Origin: CBDCME01 sp965218865
GTDB lineage: Bacteria; Pseudomonadota; Alphaproteobacteria; JAAXGF01
Length of the DNA stretch: 64,000 bases
Direction: 5' to 3'
Assembly (NCBI GenBank): GCA_965218865.1
Contig: CBDCME010000080.1
Span: forward strand, 62,001-126,000
This document shows positions 43,757 through 52,686 of the stretch, in pieces. Within the stretch, counting starts at the first letter, position 1. Every line of letters begins with the position of its first letter. Made by a program: the position numbers and the translations under genes. The notes below the pieces were generated by a model that saw nothing but the letters and a program-made list of their open reading frames with translations, ran no database searches and was not told the origin of the DNA.

Positions 43757-44299
43757 ATGGAGAGTTGGCACGGCACGACGATTCTGTCGGTGCGCAAGGG
43801 CGCGACCACCGTCGTGGCCGGCGACGGACAGGTCAGCCTCGGTCAGACCGTGATCAAGGCGGGAGCCCGCAAGGTCCGGCGGCTCGGCGACGGCAGCGTG
43901 ATCGCCGGGTTCGCGGGCGCCACGGCGGACGCCTTTACCCTCTTCGAGCGCCTGGAATCGAAGCTCGAACGTCATCCCGCCCAGCTTACCCGGGCCTGCG
44001 TCGAACTGGCCAAGGACTGGCGGACCGACCGCTATCTGCGCCGGCTGGAGGCGATGATGGCGGTCGCCGACTCCAAGGTATCGCTCGTGGTCAGCGGAAC
44101 CGGCGACGTGCTCGAGCCCGACGACGGCCTCATCGGCATCGGCTCGGGCGGCAATTACGCCCTGGCGGCGGCCCGGGCGCTCGTCGACCTCGACGACCTC
44201 GACGCCGAGGCCATCGCCCGCAAGGCGATGGCGATCGCCGCCGGTATCTGCGTCTATACGAACCAGGAAATCGCCCTCGAAACGGTGACCGACTCATGA
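43757..44299 (+). CDS. hslV: HslV, ATP-dependent protease peptidase subunit
   Basis: 180 aa. After MESWHG comes the catalytic N-terminal Thr (TTILSVRKG), exposed after processing. GDGQVSLGQTV, IAGFAGATADAFTLFE and IGIGSGGNYALAAARAL are family motifs. It overlaps hslU by ATGA. Confidence 0.96.
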   Translation: MESWHGTTILSVRKGATTVVAGDGQVSLGQTVIKAGARKVRRLGDGSVIAGFAGATADAFTLFERLESKLERHPAQLTRACVELAKDWRTDRYLRRLEAMMAVADSKVSLVVSGTGDVLEPDDGLIGIGSGGNYALAAARALVDLDDLDAEAIARKAMAIAAGICVYTNQEIALETVTDS

Positions 44300-45606
44300 C
44301 CTCGTTCAGCCCCCGGGAAATCGTCTCCGAACTCGACCGCTATATCGTCGGCCAGAACGACGCCAAACGGGCGGTGGCGATCGCCCTGCGCAACCGCTGG
44401 CGGCGCCAGCAGCTGGACGAGGCCATGCGCGAGGAGGTCCTGCCCAAGAACATCCTCATGATCGGCCCCACCGGGGTCGGCAAGACAGAGATCGCGCGCC
44501 GGCTCGCGCGCCTGGCGCAAGCCCCGTTTCTGAAGGTGGAGGCGACCAAGTTCACCGAGGTCGGCTACGTCGGCCGCGACGTCGAGCAAATTCTCCGCGA
44601 CCTGGTCGAGATCGGCATCACCATGACCCGGGAAACCATGCACGCGGAAGTCGCGGCCAAGGCGGAAATGAACGCCGAGGAGCGGGTTCTCGACGCCCTC
44701 GTGGGAGATTCGGCCAGCGCCGAGACCCGCCAGAAATTCCGCTCGATGCTGCGCGACGGCAAGCTCGACGACAAGGAGATCGAGGTTCAGGTCTCCGATT
44801 CCGGCGGCGCCACCCTGCCCACCTTCGACGTGCCGGGGATGCCGGGCGCGCAAATGGGCATGATCAATCTCAACGAGATATTCGGTAAGGCGTTCGGCCA
44901 GAAGACCAAGCCCAAGCGCCTGACCGTCGGCGAAAGTCACACCTTCTTGATCGAGGAAGAAAGCGACAAACTCCTGGACCAGGAATCGGTGATCAAGCGC
45001 GCCATCGCCGCGGTGGAGGAGAACGGCATCGTCTTCCTCGACGAAATCGACAAGATCTGCGCCCGCTCGGAGCGCGTCGGCGCCGACGTCAGCCGCGAAG
45101 GGGTGCAGCGCGACCTCCTGCCGCTGATGGAAGGCACCAACGTCGCCACCAAGCACGGCACCGTCAAGACCGACCACATCCTGTTCATCGCCTCGGGCGC
45201 CTTTCACCTCGCCAAGCCCTCCGACCTGTTGCCGGAACTCCAGGGCCGCCTGCCGATCAGGGTCGAGCTCAAGGCCCTGACCCGCGACGACTTCGTCCGC
45301 ATCCTCACCGAACCGGAGGCGAGCCTGATCAAGCAATACCGGGCCTTGCTGGGGACCGAATCGGTCGACCTCGACTTCGCCGACGACGGGGTCGGGGAGA
45401 TCGCGACCCTGGCCGCCGAGATCAACAACTCGGTCGAGAACATCGGCGCCCGGCGCCTCCACACGGTCATGGAGCGCCTGCTCGACGACATCAGCTTCAC
45501 CGCCCCCGACAAGGCCGGCACCGCGCTCACTATCGACGCCGAATACGTCCGCCGCACCGTCGGCGACCTCGCCGCGGATGCTGATTTGTCGCGGTTTATT
45601 TTGTAG
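44296..45606 (+). CDS. hslU: HslU, ATPase and unfoldase of the HslUV protease
   Basis: 436 aa from ATG 44296. MTSFSPREIVSELDRYIVGQ, Walker A GPTGVGKTEIARRLA, Walker B IVFLDEIDKI, and the C-terminal DLSRFIL tail that docks into HslV. The upstream extension of the frame to 43687 runs through hslV and is spurious. Confidence 0.97.
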   Translation: MTSFSPREIVSELDRYIVGQNDAKRAVAIALRNRWRRQQLDEAMREEVLPKNILMIGPTGVGKTEIARRLARLAQAPFLKVEATKFTEVGYVGRDVEQILRDLVEIGITMTRETMHAEVAAKAEMNAEERVLDALVGDSASAETRQKFRSMLRDGKLDDKEIEVQVSDSGGATLPTFDVPGMPGAQMGMINLNEIFGKAFGQKTKPKRLTVGESHTFLIEEESDKLLDQESVIKRAIAAVEENGIVFLDEIDKICARSERVGADVSREGVQRDLLPLMEGTNVATKHGTVKTDHILFIASGAFHLAKPSDLLPELQGRLPIRVELKALTRDDFVRILTEPEASLIKQYRALLGTESVDLDFADDGVGEIATLAAEINNSVENIGARRLHTVMERLLDDISFTAPDKAGTALTIDAEYVRRTVGDLAADADLSRFIL

Positions 45607-46001
45607 GGGGACGACTGGGCGCGAGAAGGTGGATCTGATCGTGCGTGTCGCAGCGAAGTCTGCAGCCACCGCCAATCCGAAGACCAGGTCGCCCCTGGTT
45701 CAGAGATTCCACGACATGGTCAAGACTAGGGGTGGATCATGATCACACGAATAGACCAACCGCGTATCGGCCACACACACCAGGGGCCGCATTTCCTTAA
45801 ACCGATGCGCGGACCACGCAGCCAAAATTCCGCTGTCCACGTGGCCGCGATGCATTAGTATCAGTGCGCCCAGCTCATCGGAATCGCTTCCTGACGCCAT
45901 AGGAATCCGTACTCGATTGGCGAGCTGTCTCATTAATCCATTTACAACGCTAGGTTCCTCGTGTTTGGTTACACACAATTGTTTCCGAATCGCCCGCCGA
46001 T
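45607..46001. other. Region between hslU and the DUF4062 gene
   Basis: 395 bp, GC-poorer towards the right. A minus-strand frame of up to 128 codons (45700-46086) reads KQLCVTKHEEPSVVNGLMRQ and GALILMHRGHVDSGILAAWS; it could be a small gene or remnant but has no recognised domain and overlaps the DUF4062 start. Confidence 0.35.
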
Positions 46002-46330
46002 ATGACACCACAGATCCGATATCAAGTATTTGTCTCGTCGACCTATGACGATTTACGAGAAGAGCGTCAACAAGCGACCCAGGCAATATTAGAGGCTGGC
46101 AGTTTTCCGTCAGGTATGGAACTTTTCCCAGCGTCTGACGATACTCAATGGCAACTCATTATGAGGGTAATCGAAGAGTGCGATTACTATGTAGTGATCG
46201 TGGCGGGACGCTATGGGAGTCTAGTTCCGAATGGAATAAGTTACACCGAGATGGAATATGATCACGCTGTAGAGAAAGGCATCCCTGTTCTTGGTTTTGT
46301 AAGGGACGAATTAGACAACATACCTTCTAA
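46002..46330 (+). pseudogene. DUF4062-domain protein, N-terminal part cut by IS630
   Basis: The first 110 residues (RYQVFVSSTYDDLREERQQA, DDTQWQLIMRVIEECDYYVV, AGRYGSL, SYTEMEYDHAVEKGIPVLGF) are a clear DUF4062 domain, common at the N-terminus of large NTPase or effector proteins, some in defence-rich islands. IS630 copy 2 interrupts it after DELDNIPSN. Confidence 0.85.
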
Positions 46331-47497
46331 TACCAACCGCCCTAGAGTTTGACTCGCGCAAAGGTTTACACGCTAGGTTTTGTGTGATTCAAGGTTGTTG
46401 GCAACAAGGGAGTGTGTTCAATGCCAACGATTCCTTTGCGAAACGACTTTGATGCTGAAAGAGTCCGTGTTCTTGCGGCACGGAGCGATGATGGGAACCA
46501 GGCGCGACGGCTTTTGTCGATGGCGGCCATCTACGATGGGATGGATCGAGCGTGCGCGGCGCGTATTGGCGGCATGGATCGGCAGACGTTGCGGGATTGG
46601 GTTCACCGGTTCAACGCGGGAGGTCCGGCCGGTCTGATCGACCGCAAGCCGAACGGGGCGTTGCGTCGGTTGACGCCGTCGCAAATGGCGGCGCTTTCGC
46701 GGGCTATCGAGGCCGGTCCCGATCCCGAACGGGATGGGGTCGTGCGCTGGCGCTGCATCGATCTCAAGCAACTGATCCGAACGCGCTTCGGCGTGGACTA
46801 TCACGAGCGGAGCGTCGGCAAGCTGCTGGCCGCGCTCGGGTTCTCGCATATTTCCGCGCGCCCGCGCCACGTCGGCCAGGATGCGCGGGCACAGGAGGAA
46901 TTTAAAAAAAGTTTTCCCGAACACTTGGCGAAAATCGTAGCGGCACAGCCACCGGACACGCCCATCGAGGTTTGGTTTCAAGATGAAATGCGCGTCGGCC
47001 AGAAGAACAGCCTGGTGCGCCAGTGGGCCCCAAAGGGATCGCGCCCGCGCCAGGTCAAGGACCTACGGACCTCTTCGGCGTATCTCTTCGGCGCCATCTG
47101 CCCCGAGCGCGGTGAGGGCGCGGCGCTGGTCATGCCGCGCGCCAATACTGAAGCCATGGACCTGCATCTCGAGGAAATCAGCCGGGCCGTTGCCCCAAAC
47201 GCCCATGCCGTCGTGCTGCTCGACCAAGCCGCATGGCACACCACTGCCAAACTCGGCATCCCGGAGAACATCTCCCTCGTGCCTTTGCCACCCAAGTCCC
47301 CGGAGCTCAATCCCGCCGAAAATGTCTGGCAATACCTCCGCCAGAACTGGCTCTCCAATCGTGTCTTCGACTCCTATGAAGCCATCGTCGAGGCCTCTTG
47401 CCAAGCCTGGAACAACCTGACCGACCAACCTTGGAAGATCATGTCCATCGGCCTCAGAGCGTGGGCTCGCACAAGGCAATGTTAAGGGCGGTTGGTA
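46331..47497 (+). mobile_element. IS630-family element, copy 2 (1167 bp)
   Basis: Same ends TACCAACCGCCCT as copies 1 and 3, but one A shorter in the internal A run. Flanks are TAA on the left and TCA on the right, so no target duplication is kept. Confidence 0.93.
46412..47485 (+). CDS. IS630-family transposase, intact (A7 version)
   Basis: 357 aa single frame. N-terminal HTH region (MDRQTLRDWVHRFNAGG), then after the A7 tract (EEFKKSFPEHLAK) the DDE domain: VWFQDEMRVGQ, VLLDQAAWHT and ELNPAENVWQYLRQ. This is the only uninterrupted copy in the window and could supply transposase in trans. Confidence 0.93.
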   Translation: MCSMPTIPLRNDFDAERVRVLAARSDDGNQARRLLSMAAIYDGMDRACAARIGGMDRQTLRDWVHRFNAGGPAGLIDRKPNGALRRLTPSQMAALSRAIEAGPDPERDGVVRWRCIDLKQLIRTRFGVDYHERSVGKLLAALGFSHISARPRHVGQDARAQEEFKKSFPEHLAKIVAAQPPDTPIEVWFQDEMRVGQKNSLVRQWAPKGSRPRQVKDLRTSSAYLFGAICPERGEGAALVMPRANTEAMDLHLEEISRAVAPNAHAVVLLDQAAWHTTAKLGIPENISLVPLPPKSPELNPAENVWQYLRQNWLSNRVFDSYEAIVEASCQAWNNLTDQPWKIMSIGLRAWARTRQC

Positions 47498-47498
47498 T

Positions 47499-47759
47499 CA
47501 GTGGCACCAACGTCCTGCATATCCCTTTCAGGAAGATATTAAAGAATATTTGAGGACCAAAATTATTGATCGTGTTCAAAATCGCAAAATTGAAATGCAA
47601 CCAAGCGAAGTTGATTCATGTGTATTTCAACTTAAAGAGCTTGGTCTTCTGAGATATGATGAAGAACATAACGACGATGGCACCGTTTTTCGTGGCGTAA
47701 CCCTTACAGAGCACGGGGAACAACAGATTTCTATACTTAAGACGACCCAGAGAACGTGA
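47499..47759 (+). pseudogene. C-terminal fragment following IS630 copy 2
   Basis: The frame reads QWHQRPAYPFQEDIKEYLRT ... VDSCVFQLKELGLLRYDEEH ... and ends at 47759; ATG-like GTG/ATG starts are absent until 47550. It may be the end of the same DUF4062 protein after a deletion, or part of another gene. A winged-helix-like C-terminus is suggested by LKELGLLRY and VTLTEHGEQQ. Confidence 0.6.
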
Positions 47760-47848
47760 CGGTCGAGAAGTAAAAAAGAAAGTAGCTTGCCGAATAACGG
47801 TTTTGGGCCCTATACGTTACCGGAATTGAGTGGTTGATTTGCGGGCGG

Positions 47849-47932
47849 TTTCCCCAGGGAGACTCGAACTCCCACGTCCACAAGGAAAACAGATTTTGAG
47901 TCTGCCGCGTCTACCAATTCCGCCACAGAAAA
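47849..47932 (-). tRNA. tRNA-Leu(CAA), acceptor stem imperfect
   Basis: The D arm (GCG GAATTGGTAGA CGC), anticodon arm (CAGA-CTCAAAA-TCTG, anticodon CAA), long variable arm (TCC TTGT GGA) and T arm (GGGAG TTCGAGT CTCCC) are all well formed, which fits a class II tRNA-Leu. The acceptor arms (TTTTCTG with TGGGGAA) pair only with four G-U wobbles, and CCG rather than CCA follows. It may be a decayed or variant gene. Confidence 0.75.
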
Positions 47933-47964
47933 CCGGCCGCCCATGTCGGTCGCTATAACGCCCT

Positions 47965-48110
47965 CAGAATTCGAGAAATTTCTCCTTCTGCGTGCCCTTG
48001 AGGCCGTGTTCGGGGATTGAAACGGTGCCCGGGTCGGACTTGTCCGCGTGAGCGATTTTTTGGGCTTGGCGGCCGTGACCCTTTATTATGGACAACACGA
48101 GTTCGGTGTC
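47965..48110 (-). pseudogene. Duplicated 3' end of purM
   Basis: The minus strand reads IAHADKSDPGTVSIPEHGLK then GTQKEKFLEF and a stop, matching the C-terminus of PurM encoded at 53070-53215 (IGHADKSDPGTVSIPEYGLK). DNA similarity is high over about 140 bp, in direct orientation. Upstream of this the sequence is unrelated. Confidence 0.85.
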
Positions 48111-48149
48111 GTCGTAGCCCACTTGCTGGTGATGCCGGAGTTTGACGAC

Positions 48150-48333
48150 AAGTTCGCCGCGGTGCCGCTTTTTCGATCATGGTAGGGTAATTTTCAAGCA
48201 ATTCAGCGATGATGATTTCAGAGAGAAAATCGCTGTGCTTTTAGCTGCGCGGATGGTAGCCCTCCGCGACCAAATGTTTTACGAAACCTTCCTCAATCGA
48301 CATTCTGAAGGGCACGCTCGATTTCGCGTGTAA
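48150..48333 (+). other. Possible coding remnant convergent with the methyltransferase
   Basis: The frame VIFKQFSDDDFREKIAVLLA ... ALRDQMFYETFLNRHSEGHA has coding-like composition but no clear start. It ends convergently with the MTase exon. It could be the tail of a cognate restriction enzyme; this is a guess. Confidence 0.25.
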
Positions 48334-48646
48334 CGGCTATCCTTTTCGCTCGTGTAGGGGGGCGATGTACGGTGATTCGTCCGGCTAGTTTTGAATTATT
48401 GAGGCGCGCTTCGGCCGCATTGATGTAGGTGGGTTCGATGTCGACGTTTATGCTGTGCCGGCCAGTTTCGAGTGCGGCCAGAGCCGTGGTGCCCGTGCCC
48501 GCGAAGGGATCGACGACAGTATCGCCCACAAAGCTGAACATACGGATGAGGCGGCGCGGGATTTCGAGTGGATACGGTGCCGGGTGGTCCTTACGAAGCT
48601 GACCGGTTACGTCCGTCCAGACCGGTGCAAACCATTTCATGGCCGG
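48293..48646 (-). pseudogene. DNA methyltransferase, 3' exon
   Basis: The frame reads PAMKWFAPVWTDVTGQLRKD, RLIRMFSFVGDTVVDPFAGT and GTTALAALETGRHSINVDIE. DPFAGTGTT is the SAM-binding motif I of a beta-class (N4/N6) DNA methyltransferase, placed C-terminally as expected. Its 5' border at 48646 is the intron 3' end. Together with 50668-51121 and 52593-52686 it makes one gene. Confidence 0.88.
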
Positions 48647-48681
48647 GTAGGCGGGGGCATTGCTGCGCCCCGCCCCCCACA

Positions 48682-48715
48682 GAGCCGAGCGTGCGCGATT
48701 GACGCACTCGGTTCC
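48682..48715 (-). ncRNA. Group II intron domain V
   Basis: 34-nt hairpin on the minus strand, GAACCGAGTGCG loop-side and CGCACGCTCGGCTC on the return arm, with the family-like AC bulge region. It sits between the maturase stop and the intron 3' end, the expected place. Confidence 0.75.
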
Positions 48716-48732
48716 TCACCTGACAGGTTCGC

Positions 48733-49974
48733 TCACGAAGGTTGCCATGAGCGCACGAACTTGACCGACGGCAGGGGGTAGCGCTTGAGAATCTCGTTCA
48801 TCCGGTCCCAGGTCAGGCACCTGCGACGGCTGCGGCGTGCAAGCCACTTCCGCCATGTGCGTGCGACCTGGTAGCGGAACCACTCCAGACGTTTGCCGTT
48901 TCCCGTCAGACCATAGTATGCGTAGTGGCCCCGGATCGCCCGAACGAGGTAGTCATGCTGCGCCTTGATCGGCAGGTGCCGGTTGCTCTTGCACCAGTCC
49001 TGCACCGATTTCAGCGCGCGGGCGAAGCGGCCTTTCGCCGTGATTTGGCGAACGACGTCCTTGCCTCGCAGCGACCGCCCCCAGACGTGGGTGAAGCCGA
49101 GGAAGTCGAACGTCGTGGCCGATGCCATCCAGTGACGCCCGTAGGGACGCCTCCGGCGGAAGTCCACATAGCGCGTCTTGGCCTCATGGAGCGTGAGCCC
49201 GTATCGACCGAGACGTTTGCCCAGCACGTCAAGCAGCCGCTTGCCGCTCTGGCGGTCTTCGAGGGCGACGACAAAGTCATCGGCGAATCTCACCAACTGG
49301 CAGTTGCCGCGCAGGCGCGGCCTCACCTCGTCCTCGAACCACTTGTCCAGCACATGGTGCAGGAAAATGTTGGAGAGAGTCGGCGAGATCACCCCACCTT
49401 GGGGAGTGCCAGCGACCGGCCTGTGCAGGGTGCCCTCTTCGAGCACCCCTGCCTTCAGCCATTTGTCGATCATGCGCCTTACGACGCCGTCCTTGATCCG
49501 CAGGTCGAGGAATGACCGCAGGTGAGTATGCGAGATCGAGTCGAAGTAGGATTTCAAATCCGCGTCTATCACCCACCGTCGGCGCTGCTCGATGATACCC
49601 GCGCGCAGTACGTTGAGGGCATCGTGAGCCGACCGCTTGGGCCGGAAGCCGTACGAGCACGGCAGAAAATCCGCCTCGTAAATTGGCTCCAGCAGCATCA
49701 GGATTGCCCGCTGCGCCACCTTGTCTTCGAACGTCGGAATGCCGAGAGGGCGTTTCGTGCCGTCCGCCTTGGGGATGTAGTGGCGTCGCACCGGCGGCGC
49801 AAAGTAACGACCCGACTTCATCCGGTCCTGGAGGTCATCGAGATTGGCCTCAAGGTCCTTCTCGTAGTCGGCAGCCGTCACGCCGTCGATGCCCGTCGCC
49901 CCATCCTTGCGCGTGCGGCGGTACGCTTCACGCATCCACTCGCCGTCGATGAGGTGGTGCAGGGACGTGAACAC
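48733..49974 (-). CDS. Group II intron reverse transcriptase/maturase
   Basis: 413 aa from GTG 49974. RT motifs: GATGIDGVT, YIPKADGTKRPLGIPTFEDK, SYGFRPKRSAHDAL, GTPQGGVISPTLSNIFL and the catalytic LVRFADDFVVALE. A GIIM maturase domain follows (RTWRKWLARRSRRRCLTWDR). No HNH endonuclease domain. The same frame continues upstream to about 50060 (ETLEETLSSTNTFTKQQWIA), so the true protein is probably longer, with a non-ATG start or an upstream frameshift. Confidence 0.92.
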   Translation of the reverse strand: MFTSLHHLIDGEWMREAYRRTRKDGATGIDGVTAADYEKDLEANLDDLQDRMKSGRYFAPPVRRHYIPKADGTKRPLGIPTFEDKVAQRAILMLLEPIYEADFLPCSYGFRPKRSAHDALNVLRAGIIEQRRRWVIDADLKSYFDSISHTHLRSFLDLRIKDGVVRRMIDKWLKAGVLEEGTLHRPVAGTPQGGVISPTLSNIFLHHVLDKWFEDEVRPRLRGNCQLVRFADDFVVALEDRQSGKRLLDVLGKRLGRYGLTLHEAKTRYVDFRRRRPYGRHWMASATTFDFLGFTHVWGRSLRGKDVVRQITAKGRFARALKSVQDWCKSNRHLPIKAQHDYLVRAIRGHYAYYGLTGNGKRLEWFRYQVARTWRKWLARRSRRRCLTWDRMNEILKRYPLPSVKFVRSWQPS

Positions 49975-50667
49975 CCGATCCGGATGCTCCCTCGCCTGTT
50001 CGGCTATCCACTGCTGTTTCGTGAACGTGTTGGTGGAACTCAGGGTTTCCTCCAGCGTTTCCCATCAATGGCTCTGTTCAGATGACGCCCCGCTTCCCTC
50101 CAGCGGGTCCCGATGGCCACGGTTCCCCGCCTTCAGCGGTACTATCAGGACGCTACGACTTCCTGCTCTCGCGTGTCCTTCGGCTTATTGGTTTCGCCAG
50201 CCGGCTCCGTGGGTGCCTGTCGGGGTCCGTGTCCGCTTTGAGCGCTCCCGCTGCCGTGCAGGCCCGGCGACGGACCGGGGTCTGGATTTTTCTTGCTGGC
50301 AATCCCCTTTCCAGCGGTCTTGCCCGCGGGCAAGAGCAGGATCTCCCAGGTTCCCTGGCGACCCATCCCGTGACTTTGCGCCGGTCTACGACCCCGGACG
50401 ACCCGTTGCGCCTCGCCAGTAACGGCGCTTCCGGTGCTGCCCCCACACGATTAACAATGAAGGCGTCGTCGCTTCACCGATTTCGAGGCTTCCTCCGCCG
50501 CTTCATCACCTGCTGTCTACGCTTCACGACGGGCGTTACCGCACGCCATGCAAGACTCGCTTCCGGCTGGCGGGCTGCGCCTTTGCCGGGCGGGAGTCGA
50601 ACCCGCTGGATCGCTACGAGAGGTTTCAGTTCATGGCATCCTCCTCTCCAGGGCTTAGCCTGGCGCA

Positions 50668-51121
50668 ATAATCGTCAGTCGGGATGAAGGAGTGTTCTTC
50701 CATCTCGGGCGTTGGTTTCCGGTAACCTGGTTTCCGGAAAAACAGGATGTGTTCGATGTCGTTCTTGACGATGCCGTTGGGCAAATTCGGCTTACCGAGA
50801 TAGCGGCTAGAACGCGAGGCCTCGAGTTTGATGTTGGCGACCTTCATCCACCGGATCGGGGTGAGACAGTCAAACCCGATCTTGCGCGATCGGAACTGAA
50901 GGTCTCCCGATAAAGGCAGAACATGATGGCGACCGCCGATCCGGCGCGAGATGCATACATCGCCCACGACACAAGCAACTCGCCCTCCGGGGACCAGAAT
51001 CCGCAGACATTCGGCCCACACCGCATTTAGTTGATTCAGAAATTCCTCGTAGCAACGAGTATTGCCTAGCTGGGATGGATGTTCCGGGTAGGTCTTCAAT
51101 GAGCCGTAGGGCGGGCTCGTA
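50668..51121 (-). pseudogene. DNA methyltransferase, middle exon
   Basis: TSPPYGSLKTYPEHPSQLGN carries the catalytic motif IV (TSPPY) of amino-methyltransferases; GGRVACVVGDVC and NDIEHILFFRKPGYRKPTPE follow. It ends FIPTDDY at the intron 5' border. The 5' side is cut by IS256 at 51122. The apparent ATG 51126 uses IS sequence. Confidence 0.88.
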
Positions 51122-52583
51122 GGCAATGTCCCGGCTGATGTTGAAAAAGTGAGGTAGGCGTCATTCGCCTGGAACCGTTAGGCTCTGGGTGTTGAATCCA
51201 TCAAGGAGAACGACGCCATGACCAAGACTACACGGAACAGCCGCCTTTCGAAACTGTTGGAGATCCCGCTTCCGCTGTTGCCGCCGGCCTTGCCGGAGGC
51301 TTTTGATGATCTGCGCATGAGCGTGGATCGCTTTTGCCTGTTGGCCGGGGTGGAGACCCTGGGCGAGATGCTGGACGAGGATAGCGAGGTGCTCTGCGGA
51401 GCGCGCCACGCCCGCACGGCCGAGCGGCAGGGCCATCGCTGGGGGACAACCCAGAGCGAGATTGCCTATCACGGGGGCAAGGTGAAGCTGACGCGCCCGC
51501 GGGTGCGCGATCTTGCGGGCAAGGAGATGAGCTTGCCGAGCTGGGAGTTGCTCTCGGACCCGGCGCTTTTGCAGTCCTGGGCGATGAACATCATGCTGCT
51601 TACGGTTTCGACCCGCAAGTACGCGCGCGCCGTGCGCCTGCCCGGCGAGGCCAGCGGCGACTTGCCGGCACGCGCGGGCGATGCGACCTCGAAGTCCGCG
51701 GTCTCGCGGCGCTTCGTGGCCATGACGCGCAAGAAGCTGAAGGCCTTCCTGGCCAGCGACCTTTCGGATCTCGATCTCCTGGTCATCCAGATCGACGGGC
51801 TGCACGTCGGCGATCACGTGTTGCTGGCAGCTATTGGCATCGACGGCGCGGGCGAGAAGCATGTTCTAGGCCTGGCCGAAGGTGCCACGGAGAATGCCGC
51901 CACGGTGCAGGCGCTGCTCGACAACCTGACCGCCCGCGGCCTCGACCCGGAAGTGCCCCGGCTCTTCATCGTCGACGGCGCCAAGGCGCTCTCCAAGGCG
52001 ATCAAGCGGACCTTCGGGCCGGTGGCCGCCCTCCAGCGCTGCCAGGTCCACAAGGGCCGCAACATCATCGAGCGCCTCGACGAAAGCCTTCATGCCGGCG
52101 TCAAGAAGGCGCTCAGGCAAGCCTGGGACCAAGACGATGCCGAGAAAGCCGAACGCCTCATGAAGAACCTGGCGCGCCGCCTGGAGACCGAGGCCCCCGG
52201 CGTTTCGGCTTCCATCCTGGAGGGCCTGGATGAGATCCTCACCGTGATCCGCTTGGGCCTGCCGCCCAAGCTCAGGCGCTCCTTGGCCTGCACCAACGCC
52301 ATCGAGAATGCCTTGGGAACGGTCAGGATGGTGCAGCACAATGTCAAGCGCTGGCGCAACGCCGAGATGGCCTTGCGATGGACCGCCGCCGGCCTCCTGG
52401 AAGCCCAAAAGACCTCCGTCGCCTCAAGGCCTACCGGCAACTCCCCATCCTCAGAGCTGCCCTCGAGGATCACGTGAAAAAGGCAAAAGCGAAAAGCGCC
52501 ATTGAAACCATCAAAGAGGCCGCCTAGCCTCGAAGCCCAACCATGCCTGCCTCGCCTTTTTCAACAGAGCATGGGACATCGCC
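51122..52583 (+). mobile_element. IS256-family element, copy 1 (1462 bp)
   Basis: Ends GGCAATGTCCC and, reversed, GGCGATGTCCC, with GTTGAAAAAG further in at both sides. Flanks GGGCTCGTA (51113-51121) and GGGCTCAAA (52584-52592) are an imperfect 9-bp repeat. It splits the DNA methyltransferase gene. Confidence 0.9.
51218..52477 (+). CDS. IS256-family transposase
   Basis: 419 aa, mutator-type. DLLVIQIDGLHVGDHVLLAA (first Asp), LFIVDGAKALSKAI (second Asp), CQVHKGRNIIERL and NAIENALGTVR (Glu) are visible. Near the C-terminus the frame ends in SRPTGNSPSSELPSRIT, while another frame continues RLKAYRQLPILRAALEDHV to 52527, so a small deletion near 52410 has probably changed the tail. Copy 2 shares this. 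Confidence 0.9.
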   Translation: MTKTTRNSRLSKLLEIPLPLLPPALPEAFDDLRMSVDRFCLLAGVETLGEMLDEDSEVLCGARHARTAERQGHRWGTTQSEIAYHGGKVKLTRPRVRDLAGKEMSLPSWELLSDPALLQSWAMNIMLLTVSTRKYARAVRLPGEASGDLPARAGDATSKSAVSRRFVAMTRKKLKAFLASDLSDLDLLVIQIDGLHVGDHVLLAAIGIDGAGEKHVLGLAEGATENAATVQALLDNLTARGLDPEVPRLFIVDGAKALSKAIKRTFGPVAALQRCQVHKGRNIIERLDESLHAGVKKALRQAWDQDDAEKAERLMKNLARRLETEAPGVSASILEGLDEILTVIRLGLPPKLRRSLACTNAIENALGTVRMVQHNVKRWRNAEMALRWTAAGLLEAQKTSVASRPTGNSPSSELPSRIT

Positions 52584-52592
52584 GGGCTCAAA

Positions 52593-52686
52593 TGAGGTGC
52601 ACGGACTCGCTCTCAATGAAGGAAAGGTCCCGTGCATCGCCTTGGTGAACGTCGTGCCTGGTAACACCGATCGTAGGTTTAGCCAT
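52593..52686 (-). pseudogene. DNA methyltransferase, first exon piece
   Basis: From ATG 52686 the minus strand reads MAKPTIGVTRHDVHQGDARD then LSFIESESVHLI, exactly what precedes TSPPYG in related MTases (GDARDLS...ESVHLIVTSPPY). IS256 interrupts directly after HLI. It gives the natural start of the broken gene. Confidence 0.85.

Larger units (their letters stand above)
48647..50667 (-). mobile_element. Group II intron (about 2.02 kb)
   Basis: On the minus strand it begins TGCGCCAGGCTAAGCCCTGG and ends ...CCCCGCCTAC. A domain V-like hairpin (GAACCGAGTGCG...CGCACGCTCGGCTC) lies at about 48682-48715, followed by a GC-rich domain VI-like stem. It encodes a maturase. Borders are set by rejoining the MTase frame and have a one-base ambiguity. 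Confidence 0.85.

Noticed and set aside
50668..51126. Complete short methyltransferase starting at 51126
   Set aside because: That ATG is formed with IS256 end bases; the natural start lies at 52686 beyond the insertion.
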